A stretch of DNA of 64,000 nucleotides from Nitrospinia bacterium. GTDB lineage: Bacteria > Nitrospinota > Nitrospinia > Nitrospinales > JAJDAT01. Made by a program: the position numbers and the translations under genes. The stretch lies in NCBI GenBank assembly GCA_029261715.1, contig JAJDAT010000025.1, positions 434,001 to 498,000 of the forward strand. Reading direction: 5' to 3'. The notes below the pieces were generated by a model, which was given only the letters and a program-made list of their open reading frames with translations, did no database searches and was not told where the DNA came from. Shown here one piece after another: positions 46,080-54,263 of this stretch (position 1 is its first letter; each line of letters opens with the position of its first letter).

Positions 46080-46883
46080 ATGCTTAGGAAAAATATTTTC
46101 AGGTTGGCGGTGGTGGTTGTTTTTTTCATGTTAACCGTTTCTACAACCCATGCAAAAAGACCGTGGTACCAGAAAGTATCTGTGGACGGAGGCTCCCTTG
46201 CGGGCATGGTTAAATTTGAAGGCGTTCTCCCGCCACCCGTCAAAGTTAAACTAGAAGACGCAAAAAATGGCGAGTTTTGCATCAACCATGCTCCGGTTGA
46301 CGACCAAAATCATTTGTTACTTCAACATGTTGAAGTCAAGGATGGTTATTTAAAAGACGCCGTTATTTTTTTTGATGGCATTCGTCAGGGCAAACCCTGG
46401 GACAGTAAAGTATTGAACATCGATTTTAAAAATTGCCAAAGTTTTCCCAAAGTGGCTACGATTAGTCGGCCTCAAAAAAAATCTATTTCAAATATGTTGA
46501 TAGTTCGTAACCATGACAGTGGAGTGCTTCATAATCCTAAAGGGTATTCCATCGGAGAAAAAACAAAAAAAACTTTGTTCAAGAAATGGTTGCTCAACAA
46601 AGGCGCTCAAGTTGACGTTACAAAGTCCTTAAATTATTTTAAAAAGGGGCGCGATACTCACTTCTTCATTGAATGTGAGCAGCATCCTTGGATGACTTCT
46701 AGTACTCGTATTGTATGGAATCCCTATTATGCCCTCAGTTCTAAAGACGGAAGTTTTGAAATTGACCGTATCCCCCCCGGTACTCATAAATTAACCGTTT
46801 GGCATCCCTATGTTGGAGAGAAAACCATCGAAGTTGTTATTGAAAAAGGTCAGAAGAAAAAAATTACTCTTACACTTCCCTAA
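46080..46883 (+). CDS. Cupredoxin-like periplasmic protein with C-terminal carboxypeptidase-regulatory-like domain
   Basis: 267 residues with a signal peptide (about 1-25, ending THA). The central part has type-1-copper-like ligands: RNHDSGVLHN (His151) and CEQHPWM (Cys199, His202, Met205), the His-Cys-His-Met set of plastocyanin-type blue copper sites. The last 50 residues (SKDGSFEIDRIPPGTHKLTVWHPYVGEKTIEVV) are a carboxypeptidase-regulatory-like beta-sandwich. Similar proteins are annotated as methylamine-utilisation or plastocyanin-like. It lies 60 bases after the second cytochrome in the same direction, so an electron chain between copper and haem proteins is plausible. Copper binding is inferred from the ligand pattern. 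Confidence 0.8.
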   Translation: MLRKNIFRLAVVVVFFMLTVSTTHAKRPWYQKVSVDGGSLAGMVKFEGVLPPPVKVKLEDAKNGEFCINHAPVDDQNHLLLQHVEVKDGYLKDAVIFFDGIRQGKPWDSKVLNIDFKNCQSFPKVATISRPQKKSISNMLIVRNHDSGVLHNPKGYSIGEKTKKTLFKKWLLNKGAQVDVTKSLNYFKKGRDTHFFIECEQHPWMTSSTRIVWNPYYALSSKDGSFEIDRIPPGTHKLTVWHPYVGEKTIEVVIEKGQKKKITLTLP

Positions 46884-47030
46884 ATTTATATTTGAGAAAA
46901 ACTTCCCATCAATAGCTGCTTTTAAGCGTGAGCTTTAGAAACCCATTAAAATAAATTTTTGTTGAAAATATTTAAAGGAATTTGATAAGGAAAGCGGTAA
47001 AGTTTATTTCAATAGCTATGAAAAAAGAGC

Positions 47031-47135
47031 TAGCGCTATTAGGGATACGCAATTGTGTGAAAACATTTGTTCTCTAGCTCTCACGCTTATAACCACACCC
47101 GTGCGACAGGTGTTCGACTCCTCTTGGCGCTATCC
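47031..47135 (+). repeat. Dispersed tRNA-like repeat, copy C
   Basis: The most tRNA-like copy. TAGCGC at 47034 could pair with GCGCTA at 47128 as an acceptor stem, and inside lie CTCTCACGCTTATAACC and a T-arm-like AGGTGTTCGACTCCT. The roughly 100-base length, missing D-arm and poor stems argue against a working tRNA. It abuts the 3' end of the minus-strand gene at 47136. Confidence 0.5.
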
Positions 47136-47438
47136 TCAACTTAGAGGTAAGTATTTTACTGCTAGGAAGGCTGCTACACCCAACCATAAATTGCGTTGCA
47201 ACGATTGCGTGTGTTTGAATGATTTCCAATCGTCTACAGCCCTATCGAAAAGAAATTGGTATTCCAACCAAAGCCATACAGGTGGCCCTATAAACCATCC
47301 GCCTAATATAACGGCATGCGGACACCCGTTAAAGTGCGAATGTACCGTATATAGCAATCCGATTACCCAAATGGTTGGGTTGAGGACGGAACGTATTTTT
47401 GATTTGGTCCAGTTGGATTGATTATTGGTTTCGCTCAT
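47136..47438 (-). CDS. Small membrane protein of unknown function
   Basis: 100 residues with about two or three membrane helices (NPTIWVIGLLYTVH, AVILGGWFIGPPVWLWLEYQFLF, LWLGVAAFLAVKYL). I do not recognise the family. A plus-strand frame of 122 codons over the same bases looks less protein-like, and the hydrophobic pattern favours the minus strand. It is 87 bases downstream of selO on the same strand, so the two may share a transcript. There is no clear ribosome site before the ATG. Confidence 0.65.
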   Translation of the reverse strand: MSETNNQSNWTKSKIRSVLNPTIWVIGLLYTVHSHFNGCPHAVILGGWFIGPPVWLWLEYQFLFDRAVDDWKSFKHTQSLQRNLWLGVAAFLAVKYLPLS

Positions 47439-47525
47439 TGTGAGTATTATATGGTAAATATTTAGTTTAGTGACTTAAGTATTATTTTTATTTCTAATGA
47501 ATTCTTTCTCGTCGAGTATAAATCA

Positions 47526-49037
47526 TTAGGTTCCGCAGAACGTCTGGTAGGGAATATCCGTAACTGGCGCTGGCTCGGCATAAGCTTCGCATCCCGCGAC
47601 TTCCTCAAAGGGATGTGTCAAAACAGCTAGTAGTTTGGTGAAAGGCATCATGTCTGCCTGATTTACTGCAGCGGAAAGGGCCTCTTCGACCTTATGGTTT
47701 CTCGGAATGTAGATTGGATTGACTCGGTCCATTGCTTGTGCTCTAACTTCTGCTTCAGTTCCATCCTGCTCTAGGCGTTTCTTCCAACGTTGCTCCCATT
47801 CATCAAAGGCGGCAGGTTCTTCGAAAAGGTTTCGTACTGTTTCGCTATCACCGCGCAATGCTTGCGAGAGACGGCGAAAGACGAGGGTGAAATCCGCATG
47901 TTCCTCTTCCATCATTCTTAGCAAATCGTTGATCAGTTTCGAGTCGAGAGGATCTTCTGTCGACAAACCGATTTTGGACCGCATTCCGGCTAGCCAGTAA
48001 GTTTCATAGAGAGGAGTAATACGATGCACCTTATCGGTCAATATTTCGATAGCTTTGTCCTTGTCGGGATCGACAAACCGTATCAGCGTTTCCGCCAGTC
48101 GAGTCAGGTTCCAAGGTAGGATCGCTGGCTGATTAGCATAGGCATAACGTCCTTGACGATCGATCGAGCTAAACACCGTGTCCCGTGCATAGGTATCCAT
48201 AAAGGCGCAGGGCCCGTAATCGATGGTTTCTCCAGAGATTGTCATGTTGTCGGTGTTCATCACTCCGTGGATAAAACCGACATTCATCCAACTTGCGACT
48301 AAGGCGGCTTGGGCATTGACAACAGCTTCGAAGAACGCCAGATATGGGTTTTCCGCATTGGCTGTGTCGGGATAGTGGCGCGCAATAGCATAATCGGCGA
48401 GTTCTCGAACTTTGTCGGTGTCACCGCGTGCAGCTCCAAATTGGAAGGTGCCGACACGGATGTGGCTAGATGCAACTCGGGTGAGAATGGCGCCGGGTAG
48501 AGAAGTTTCCCGATAGACTGCCCTCCCAGTGGTAACTGCTGCCAGGGCGCGTGTAGTTGGGACGCCAAGCGCATGCATACCTTCCGCAACCAGGTATTCG
48601 CGCAATACCGGACCAAGAGCCGCCTTGCCATCTCCGCCGCGCGAGAACGGGGTGCGCCCCGATCCTTTCAGCTGGATATCGCGGCGTCGTTGTTGAGTGT
48701 CGATTACCTCGCCGAGGAGAAGCGCGCGTCCATCCCCCAGTTTGGGAGCAAACCCGCCAAACTGATGCCCGGCATAAGCCTGGGCTAGCGGTTCAGAGCC
48801 ATCAGGCGTTACATTGCCAGAGAAAATCGCTAGACCTGCTTCCGAGTCGAGCGCGACAGGATCAAGGCCAAGCTCCTCGGCTAGCGCTGGATTGAACTGC
48901 AGCAGTTTCGGGGCAACCGAAGGTTCAGCCTTGCAAGAAACAAAAAATCCTTCAAGGCTACGGGCAAAGCTGTTATCGAAGTTGAAGTGTGGGCCAGTTT
49001 GGTTATTCTCATCTACTGTTTCAGTTGATTTTACCAT
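47526..49037 (-). CDS. selO: SelO/YdiU family protein adenylyltransferase (pseudokinase fold)
   Basis: 503 residues. AQAYAGHQFGGFAPKLGDGRALLLGEV, LKGSGRTPFSRGGDGKAALGPVLREYL, GVPTTRALA, FIHGVMNTDNMTISGETIDYGPCAFMD (catalytic loop and the metal-binding D-x-G) and a C-terminal Cys third from the end (FCGT) match SelO. SelO AMPylates Ser, Thr or Tyr of redox-related proteins; the C-terminal Cys matches the position of selenocysteine in eukaryotic SelO. TTGGGAGAA precedes the ATG. The GC content is clearly higher than its neighbours (near 55% in sampled lines against about 40%), except in the first 25 or so codons, which suggests acquisition by transfer. Confidence 0.93.
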   Translation of the reverse strand: MVKSTETVDENNQTGPHFNFDNSFARSLEGFFVSCKAEPSVAPKLLQFNPALAEELGLDPVALDSEAGLAIFSGNVTPDGSEPLAQAYAGHQFGGFAPKLGDGRALLLGEVIDTQQRRRDIQLKGSGRTPFSRGGDGKAALGPVLREYLVAEGMHALGVPTTRALAAVTTGRAVYRETSLPGAILTRVASSHIRVGTFQFGAARGDTDKVRELADYAIARHYPDTANAENPYLAFFEAVVNAQAALVASWMNVGFIHGVMNTDNMTISGETIDYGPCAFMDTYARDTVFSSIDRQGRYAYANQPAILPWNLTRLAETLIRFVDPDKDKAIEILTDKVHRITPLYETYWLAGMRSKIGLSTEDPLDSKLINDLLRMMEEEHADFTLVFRRLSQALRGDSETVRNLFEEPAAFDEWEQRWKKRLEQDGTEAEVRAQAMDRVNPIYIPRNHKVEEALSAAVNQADMMPFTKLLAVLTHPFEEVAGCEAYAEPAPVTDIPYQTFCGT

Positions 49038-49535
49038 CCGTATTCTCCCAACTTTGCCTCAAAATTTAATACTAAACTTAATATATACATAGCTATAACC
49101 TATTAGTTTTATTAATTTTTTGCGTCGCTCCTATTCGCTATAGACACACCGACATGAATAGGGCCAATTATTAGACTTAAGCGACAGAAAGGTGATCCTA
49201 TCATAGAATTTGTCTACCGTTTACCCACATCTGAAAATACAAAAAATATTTAGAAAAGGTTAGCCAAAAGCTTAATAATAACGATTTAGCTAATTTTTCC
49301 GGTCTAATAGATACTTATTAACCTTCGGCTAAAATTAGCAGATCTCTTTTTACTCACAGTCCCTTTTTTATGACTCTAAAACCGCATACAAAAAAGCTGT
49401 GATGGGTTACGATTCCCTTTGAGACTATTTTTTCAGTATAATCAATCCTGTATTATCTTCCGAGTCTGGATATCATTTTAATACAGAAGCTTGGATATGG
49501 AATGAATCAAGTTCGTAAACTTTTAAGGATATAAA
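49038..49535. other. Divergent intergenic region
   Basis: 498 AT-rich bases between divergent genes. It contains copy E of the tRNA-like repeat (49370-49432) and a weak copy of the ACCCACA repeat at 49223. Promoters for selO and the 49536 gene must lie here but are not resolved. Confidence 0.45.
49370..49432 (+). repeat. Dispersed tRNA-like repeat, copy E
   Basis: GTGATGGGTTACGATTCCC, then TTTGAGACTATTTTT, follows the T-arm plus acceptor-like pattern of copies A, C and D (ATGGGTTCGATTCC, TTGAGGCTA). Confidence 0.5.
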
Positions 49536-49823
49536 ATGGACTCCGAAAAAACGACTGGCAGGTTCGGTAATATAATGACTTGTTTAGGAGTGGGTGTAGT
49601 TTGCTTTATTATGGGAGTATTGGCTATACCTGGAAAAAGTGGCTCTCCGTTGATCTATATTCATATTGTTTACGCATATGTTATACCAGCGATTCTCGGA
49701 GCGTCCGCCATTTTGTATGCTTTTTTTCCAGAAAAACATAAAATTGCACGCTTGGGATTAATAATAGGCCTAGTATTTATTGGGGTACCATTTTTAATTT
49801 CAATAATAGTTTCTAAACTATAA
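49536..49823 (+). CDS. Small three-helix membrane protein of unknown function
   Basis: 95 residues, three membrane helices (about 14-35, 42-64 and 72-92): GVGVVCFIMGVLAI, IVYAYVIPAILGASAILYAFF and LGLIIGLVFIGVPFLISIIV. AAGGA stands before ATG 49536. No recognised family. It is convergent with the porin gene at 49903, with a hairpin between the two stops. Confidence 0.75.
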   Translation: MDSEKTTGRFGNIMTCLGVGVVCFIMGVLAIPGKSGSPLIYIHIVYAYVIPAILGASAILYAFFPEKHKIARLGLIIGLVFIGVPFLISIIVSKL

Positions 49824-49848
49824 ATATAATCGGCTAAATGTAATTTTA

Positions 49849-49863
49849 TAGACTGGAAGTCTA
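49849..49863. terminator. Hairpin between convergent genes
   Basis: TAGACT-GGA-AGTCTA is a six-pair perfect stem followed by CAAAGATTTTT on the plus strand and by TAAAATT on the minus strand. It is placed between the 49823 and 49903 stops, so it could end both transcripts. Confidence 0.4.
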
Positions 49864-49902
49864 CAAAGATTTTTAATCCTCGTAGTGAAGAGTTTTAGAA
49901 AG

Positions 49903-51321
49903 CTAGAAACTAAGACTTGCTTGGGTATAAGAATATGCCGTGTTGCCTTCGTTGGAGAAATTGGGAGCGGTATCCTGAAAATCTCCATCAATACGATAAG
50001 CAATCCCGACTTCCATCTTAATATTGGGATGAGCTTGTAAATTCAAGCGTAGAAATAGTTGATGTCCTAAGAAAGTTCCCGAATTTCCCGTAGTGTCCCT
50101 CAGTCTAGAAGCCCCAGACCAAGTGTCGGTAGCGGAAGCTAGCCAGAAGGCGCGATAAGATAAATACGCTTTTAAGTTTTCATCCGGTTGAACTTTAATT
50201 CGCATGCCTGGAGAGCTTAAATTACTTCGATTAAATGCTGAGTAAATACTAGTGGGTCCGAAATCGGCGACATTAGGGCCGAATAAACTGTCGAACCTTC
50301 CATTGGTTCCGTCATTGGGACTGCCATCGCCGCTGGCATAATCGTATTCAAGATAAAGGCGTGGTGACCACTCCGCGTTGAATGTATAACCGGATTCGAC
50401 GTGGTCGAGGAAGGCTATGTGGTTTAGGTCTTTGCTATCGCTTGCAGATGCACTCGCTCGGGACGTTCCAAACTGAAACACTGATTCTAGTTCAAAATCG
50501 AATTCACCTTTTTGTGGAGAACGATAAAGGCGAAATCCAGGCGTGTATAGCTTGCGATTACGAGTGGCGAAGTTTGGACCATCGTCTTCATGGAGTCCAA
50601 AGATATATATTTCTCCCTTATTACCCATAGGTAATTGGAGATTAGAATAATAAATACCCCATAAAATTTGATCGGTAGTTTCCTTGTCGAAAGAGGCTTT
50701 ATTTTCAAGAAGACTCGCTGTATCGCTGGGTTGACGGTTTACTGGTAAAGTAAAAAGGGTTCGGATTTGACTTCCGTTTTTTGTGGCCCATTTCCAATCG
50801 ACGCCGGTATACCCCTGTATGACATTGCGAAACCGGTTACGCGCTACTAAACGACGTTTCCCAAGATCGATCGTGAAGCGGCCACCTCTTAGTTCGCTCT
50901 TAGTTCCTTTTACAAAGAGATCCTCCGTTTTCCAATTGAAATGCGCTTCCAATAATTCGGCTGTATTCACGATAGAAGTGTTCATACGTGAGCCTTGGTC
51001 TGCTAGTTCTGCGCGCGAGTCTTGTAGTTCCGCTTTTATTTTGAAATTTTGGTTAAACCGGAGTTCTGTTTGTACAAGAGTGCGCAAGGAAAGAATCTGA
51101 TCGCTGCCAAAGCTATTAGCTCGAAATTGATTGTTCAGAGTTTCGTAACGCGATCTATGTTCTCCTGTGACTGATAGCCAATCCGGTAAACCTATTGCCG
51201 TATTTAAGGAGAGATGATTGTGGTCGGAGGCGTTAGCGATTCCTCTCGGAAACGTAAATAAAACTATCGAATACAAAATCAGAACAAGAGATAGAATATT
51301 CAGAATACTTGATTTTGACAT
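49903..51321 (-). CDS. Outer-membrane porin (alginate-export-like), fourth gene of the mod operon
   Basis: 472 residues: a signal peptide (about 1-31, ending IANA) and an outer-membrane beta-barrel (LSVTGEHRSRYETLNNQF, LRTLVQTELRFNQNFKIKAELQDSRA, RGGRFTIDLGKRRLVARNRFRNVIQGYTGVDW, ending TQASLSF with a terminal Phe). It resembles the alginate_exp family, as does the porin at 31971. It begins 27 bases after modC on the same strand, so it is likely co-transcribed with modABC. That suggests outer-membrane uptake of molybdate, tungstate or another anion, which is inference. An unrelated promoter for it cannot be excluded. Confidence 0.85.
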   Translation of the reverse strand: MSKSSILNILSLVLILYSIVLFTFPRGIANASDHNHLSLNTAIGLPDWLSVTGEHRSRYETLNNQFRANSFGSDQILSLRTLVQTELRFNQNFKIKAELQDSRAELADQGSRMNTSIVNTAELLEAHFNWKTEDLFVKGTKSELRGGRFTIDLGKRRLVARNRFRNVIQGYTGVDWKWATKNGSQIRTLFTLPVNRQPSDTASLLENKASFDKETTDQILWGIYYSNLQLPMGNKGEIYIFGLHEDDGPNFATRNRKLYTPGFRLYRSPQKGEFDFELESVFQFGTSRASASASDSKDLNHIAFLDHVESGYTFNAEWSPRLYLEYDYASGDGSPNDGTNGRFDSLFGPNVADFGPTSIYSAFNRSNLSSPGMRIKVQPDENLKAYLSYRAFWLASATDTWSGASRLRDTTGNSGTFLGHQLFLRLNLQAHPNIKMEVGIAYRIDGDFQDTAPNFSNEGNTAYSYTQASLSF

Positions 51322-51348
51322 ACGACAAATAATCCTTAGCAGGAGCGC

Positions 51349-52443
51349 TTAATCGAATTCATGCGCCATGCGAATAGCCTTGATATGGGCATACACGACT
51401 TGACCGGGTTTTAGTTTAAGAGTGTCTAATGATTTTCGAGTGATAGTCGCTAACAATGGATACCCGATATCAAGTTTAACGTGCGTCATATAATCATCTT
51501 TTGAGCCCGAGTCTATCTCTACGACTTTACCCGATAGAACGTTGAGTACGCTGGTTTGACCTCGTGTGTCGGAGACGGCCAAAGCAACGTCTCCTGCATG
51601 AATATGAACGCGGAGTTTATTGCCAACCAGAACTTCTTGTCTTGGGATATATAGTGTTTGTCCTTTTACCTCCAGAACTGTTAATTGATAAGCTTCGTCT
51701 TGGCGAACTACCACCGCATCTAAAACGCCTCCAACCAGCGAATGACCGATGCGGTTTTTCAGACTGAGGTTTGAAAACGTTTCTTCGACAGGACCAACGC
51801 TTTTTACCGCTCCACGATCCATCAGAACCATGGTGTCGACAAGTTGTAGTACTTCATTCAAAGAATGCGTTACGTAAAATACTGGAATATTTAATTCTGC
51901 TTGGACTCGCTGGAAATAAGGGAGAATCTCTTGCTTCCGCTTTAAATCCAAAGCGGCCAAAGGTTCATCCATAAGCAATAGTCGAGGACAAGTTAGCAAA
52001 GCTCGGGCAATTGCGACCCGTTGTTTTTCGCCGCCAGAAAGTTGATGCGGACGACGTTTTAACAGAGACTCTATGGACATAATATTCATCACTTGATTAA
52101 AGTGAAAAATTCCATTGGGGTTAGAGCTACGTTTATACCCATATTTCAGATTACCTTCGACGTTCAAATGAGAGAAGAGTCGCGCTTCTTGAAAAACGTA
52201 ACCTATGGGTCTTTGGCTGACAGGTAAAAAAATACCGTTCGCTTCGTCTTGCCATATTTCTTCTCCAATTTTCAAGAAACCCTCAGGGGATCTTTCCAAT
52301 CCAGAAAGACAACGCAGTAAAGTTGTTTTGCCGCATCCGGAAGGACCGAATATTACAGTGAAGCCTTTTACCTGAACGTTAAGATCGACGTTCAAATTAA
52401 AGTCAGGAAACGAAACTTTAAACTTAGCGGAAAGGAGGCTCAT
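51349..52443 (-). CDS. modC: ModC molybdate ABC transporter ATP-binding protein
   Basis: 364 residues. An ABC ATPase domain (about 1-240) has Walker A GPSGCGKTT, signature LSGGEKQR and Walker B LLLMDEP. The C-terminal 120 residues are a molybdate-binding TOBE (Mop-like) domain (LRVHIHAGDVALAVSD, VLSGKVVEID) that lets ModC sense oxyanion. It powers ModB to import molybdate. The start overlaps modB by four bases (ATGA). Standard length and motifs. Confidence 0.96.
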   Translation of the reverse strand: MSLLSAKFKVSFPDFNLNVDLNVQVKGFTVIFGPSGCGKTTLLRCLSGLERSPEGFLKIGEEIWQDEANGIFLPVSQRPIGYVFQEARLFSHLNVEGNLKYGYKRSSNPNGIFHFNQVMNIMSIESLLKRRPHQLSGGEKQRVAIARALLTCPRLLLMDEPLAALDLKRKQEILPYFQRVQAELNIPVFYVTHSLNEVLQLVDTMVLMDRGAVKSVGPVEETFSNLSLKNRIGHSLVGGVLDAVVVRQDEAYQLTVLEVKGQTLYIPRQEVLVGNKLRVHIHAGDVALAVSDTRGQTSVLNVLSGKVVEIDSGSKDDYMTHVKLDIGYPLLATITRKSLDTLKLKPGQVVYAHIKAIRMAHEFD

Positions 52444-53123
52444 GAAACGTTAATGGGTAGTCGGCGATTAACGGAGTAGACGATCAACAAAACGGCGAAA
52501 GAGAATAAAAGTAAACCGCCGGAAAGTATATGAGCTTGGGTGTATTCCATAATTTCGACACGGTCGTAAATTTCTATAGAGATCACTTTTGTTTTTCCCG
52601 GAATACTTCCTCCAACCATGAGTACCACGCCAAACTCTCCAAGCGTATGAGCAAAGCCAAGTACTATGGCAGTGATATAACCACGCAAAGCCAAGGGGGT
52701 GGCGACAGTCCAAAATGCGTCCCGTTTAGAAGCGCCCAAAGTCCATGCCGCTTCCAAAGGTCCCTTGCCGATTGATTCAAATGTTGTGTGTAAGGGTTGA
52801 ACAACAAACGGCAAAGAATAAAGTGTGGAAGCAATCACAAGTCCCGCAAAGCTAAATGATAAAGGCGAACCCGTAAGAGCCGCCACGGGTTTACCTAGCC
52901 ATCCGTTGGGCCCAAGCATTATTAATAAGTAAAACCCAAGGACTGTGGGAGGTAAAACCAAGGGCAGGGCAACTACCGCTTCTATGATAGGACGAATGCG
53001 CGATTTGGTATGCGCCAACCACCATGAAATTGGAACGCCAATGATAAGAAGAACGATGACTGTCGTGGTCGCTAGTTTGAGCGTTAGAATGATGGGTTGA
53101 TAGTCTAGATTTGAAAAATCCAT
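52440..53123 (-). CDS. modB: ModB molybdate ABC transporter permease
   Basis: 227 residues with about five membrane helices and the ABC-permease coupling loop (EAAWTLGASKRDAFWTVATPLALRG) that contacts ModC. Early segments LATTTVIVLLIIGVPISWWLAHT and LPPTVLGFYLL are typical of ModB. It lies between modA, 39 bases upstream, and modC, which it overlaps by four bases. Inner-membrane channel for molybdate. Confidence 0.95.
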   Translation of the reverse strand: MDFSNLDYQPIILTLKLATTTVIVLLIIGVPISWWLAHTKSRIRPIIEAVVALPLVLPPTVLGFYLLIMLGPNGWLGKPVAALTGSPLSFSFAGLVIASTLYSLPFVVQPLHTTFESIGKGPLEAAWTLGASKRDAFWTVATPLALRGYITAIVLGFAHTLGEFGVVLMVGGSIPGKTKVISIEIYDRVEIMEYTQAHILSGGLLLFSFAVLLIVYSVNRRLPINVS

Positions 53124-53162
53124 ATCGCTCTCATTTTAAATTCTTTTCTATAATATCGGTTT

Positions 53163-53954
53163 CTATGGCAATCCGTAGCCATAGTTTTTGATAATGCGTT
53201 TAGCTGCGTCATTTTGTAAATATTTCCACAATGCTTTTGCGGCAGGATTGTTTTTTCCGTTTTTCAAAATTACGATATCTTGTTTTAACGGATCATAAAA
53301 CTTTTCTGGAACGTCCCACCGTTTTCCCTTAAATTTGTTTTTGGGATCGAGAATTTGCGACAAGGCGACAAACCCTAACTCTGCATTTTGGGAAGCGACA
53401 AATTGAAAAGTTTGTGAAATGTTTTCACCTTGAACGATTAAAGGGCGAACTTCATTCCACAGTCCGAGTTTTTGCATGGTTTGCAAAGCCGCTTTACCAT
53501 AAGGAGCGGTCTTAGGGTTGGCTATGGCAATATGAGAAAAATTCTTTGCTTGTAAAGTGGATTTTCCATCTTCAGATATTGCGTTAGAGATGGCGCTCCA
53601 TAACGTAATCTTACCCAAAGCGTAAGTAAAACGAGTTCCAGAAATGGTATTCCCATTTTTCTCCAAAAGCTTGGGGCGTCTTTGATCGGCGGCAAGAAAT
53701 AGTTCGAAAGGCGCGCCGTTCATTATCTGAGCGAACAGTTTACCTGTAGAGCCAGAAATGATTTGAACTTTGTGGCCGGTTTCTTTTTCAAATTGATGGA
53801 CGATGTTTTTGAAAGGGCTGTAGAAGTTTGAAGCCACGGCAGCCTGGATCTCGCCAGCCCAAGCTCTAGATAAAGTTCCGGAAACTATAAAACAGCAAAA
53901 GAAAAAAATGACAAAGAGCGGCAACTTCGAGTTCTTTACTTGATTTTTTTTCAT
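53163..53954 (-). CDS. modA: ModA molybdate-binding periplasmic protein
   Basis: 263 residues with a signal peptide (about 1-33, cleavage near AWA). The mature start EIQAAVASNFYSPFKNI, then SGSTGKLFAQIMNGAPFELFLAADQRRP and PKTAPYGKAA, are ModA signatures; the early Ser and the SGSTGK Ser bind the oxyanion. It delivers molybdate to ModBC. First gene of modA-modB-modC-porin, under a promoter with two ModE-like boxes. Confidence 0.95.
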   Translation of the reverse strand: MKKNQVKNSKLPLFVIFFFCCFIVSGTLSRAWAGEIQAAVASNFYSPFKNIVHQFEKETGHKVQIISGSTGKLFAQIMNGAPFELFLAADQRRPKLLEKNGNTISGTRFTYALGKITLWSAISNAISEDGKSTLQAKNFSHIAIANPKTAPYGKAALQTMQKLGLWNEVRPLIVQGENISQTFQFVASQNAELGFVALSQILDPKNKFKGKRWDVPEKFYDPLKQDIVILKNGKNNPAAKALWKYLQNDAAKRIIKNYGYGLP

Positions 53955-53973
53955 AAATTAAAACATTTGTTTG

Positions 53974-53997
53974 CGTTATGTCTTTGAATATATAACG
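53974..53997 (-). promoter_or_regulatory. ModE-like operator 1 (downstream)
   Basis: CGTTATGT-N8-ATATAACG, an imperfect inverted repeat with the half-site and spacing of the E. coli modA ModE site (CGTTATAT-N8-ACATAACG). It lies 20 bases before modA, just after the predicted transcription start. Confidence 0.7.
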
Positions 53998-54002
53998 GTA
54001 TT

Positions 54003-54026
54003 CGCTATATACTACAAAACATATCG
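54003..54026 (-). promoter_or_regulatory. ModE-like operator 2 (over the -10)
   Basis: CGCTATAT-N8-ACATATCG, same half-sites and eight-base spacer as operator 1, with centres 29 bases apart. It overlaps the predicted -10 of the mod promoter. Confidence 0.7.
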
Positions 54027-54036
54027 AAAATGTCAA
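54009..54036 (-). promoter_or_regulatory. Predicted sigma-70 promoter of the mod operon
   Basis: On the minus strand, TTGACA (54031-54036) is followed after 16 bases by TAGTAT (54009-54014). ModE-Mo bound to operator 2 would cover the -10, and at operator 1 it would block the start region, giving repression when molybdate is plentiful. No modE gene is in this window. Confidence 0.6.
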
Positions 54037-54263
54037 TTGTTTTTAGAAGGAAAGAGGATAGATATAGAAACAAAAGAGGAAGATTGAAGAAAACTGATGG
54101 GTTAGAAAATGGTTTGAGTGTTAGACCGAGGAACACAGGAACTAACTTTTCAATTTACTCGAAAGGTGAAGTTTTGCGGTGGGATGAAAGTTTAATTAGA
54201 AGTCATTCTGGATATACCCCTCAAAAGAATGAAGAGGATTCAGGTTATATTTATATCTTTTTA

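Noticed and set aside
47053-47421. 122-codon plus-strand frame
   Set aside because: It overlaps the tRNA-like repeat and lies opposite the 100-residue membrane protein, which has a clearer hydrophobic pattern.
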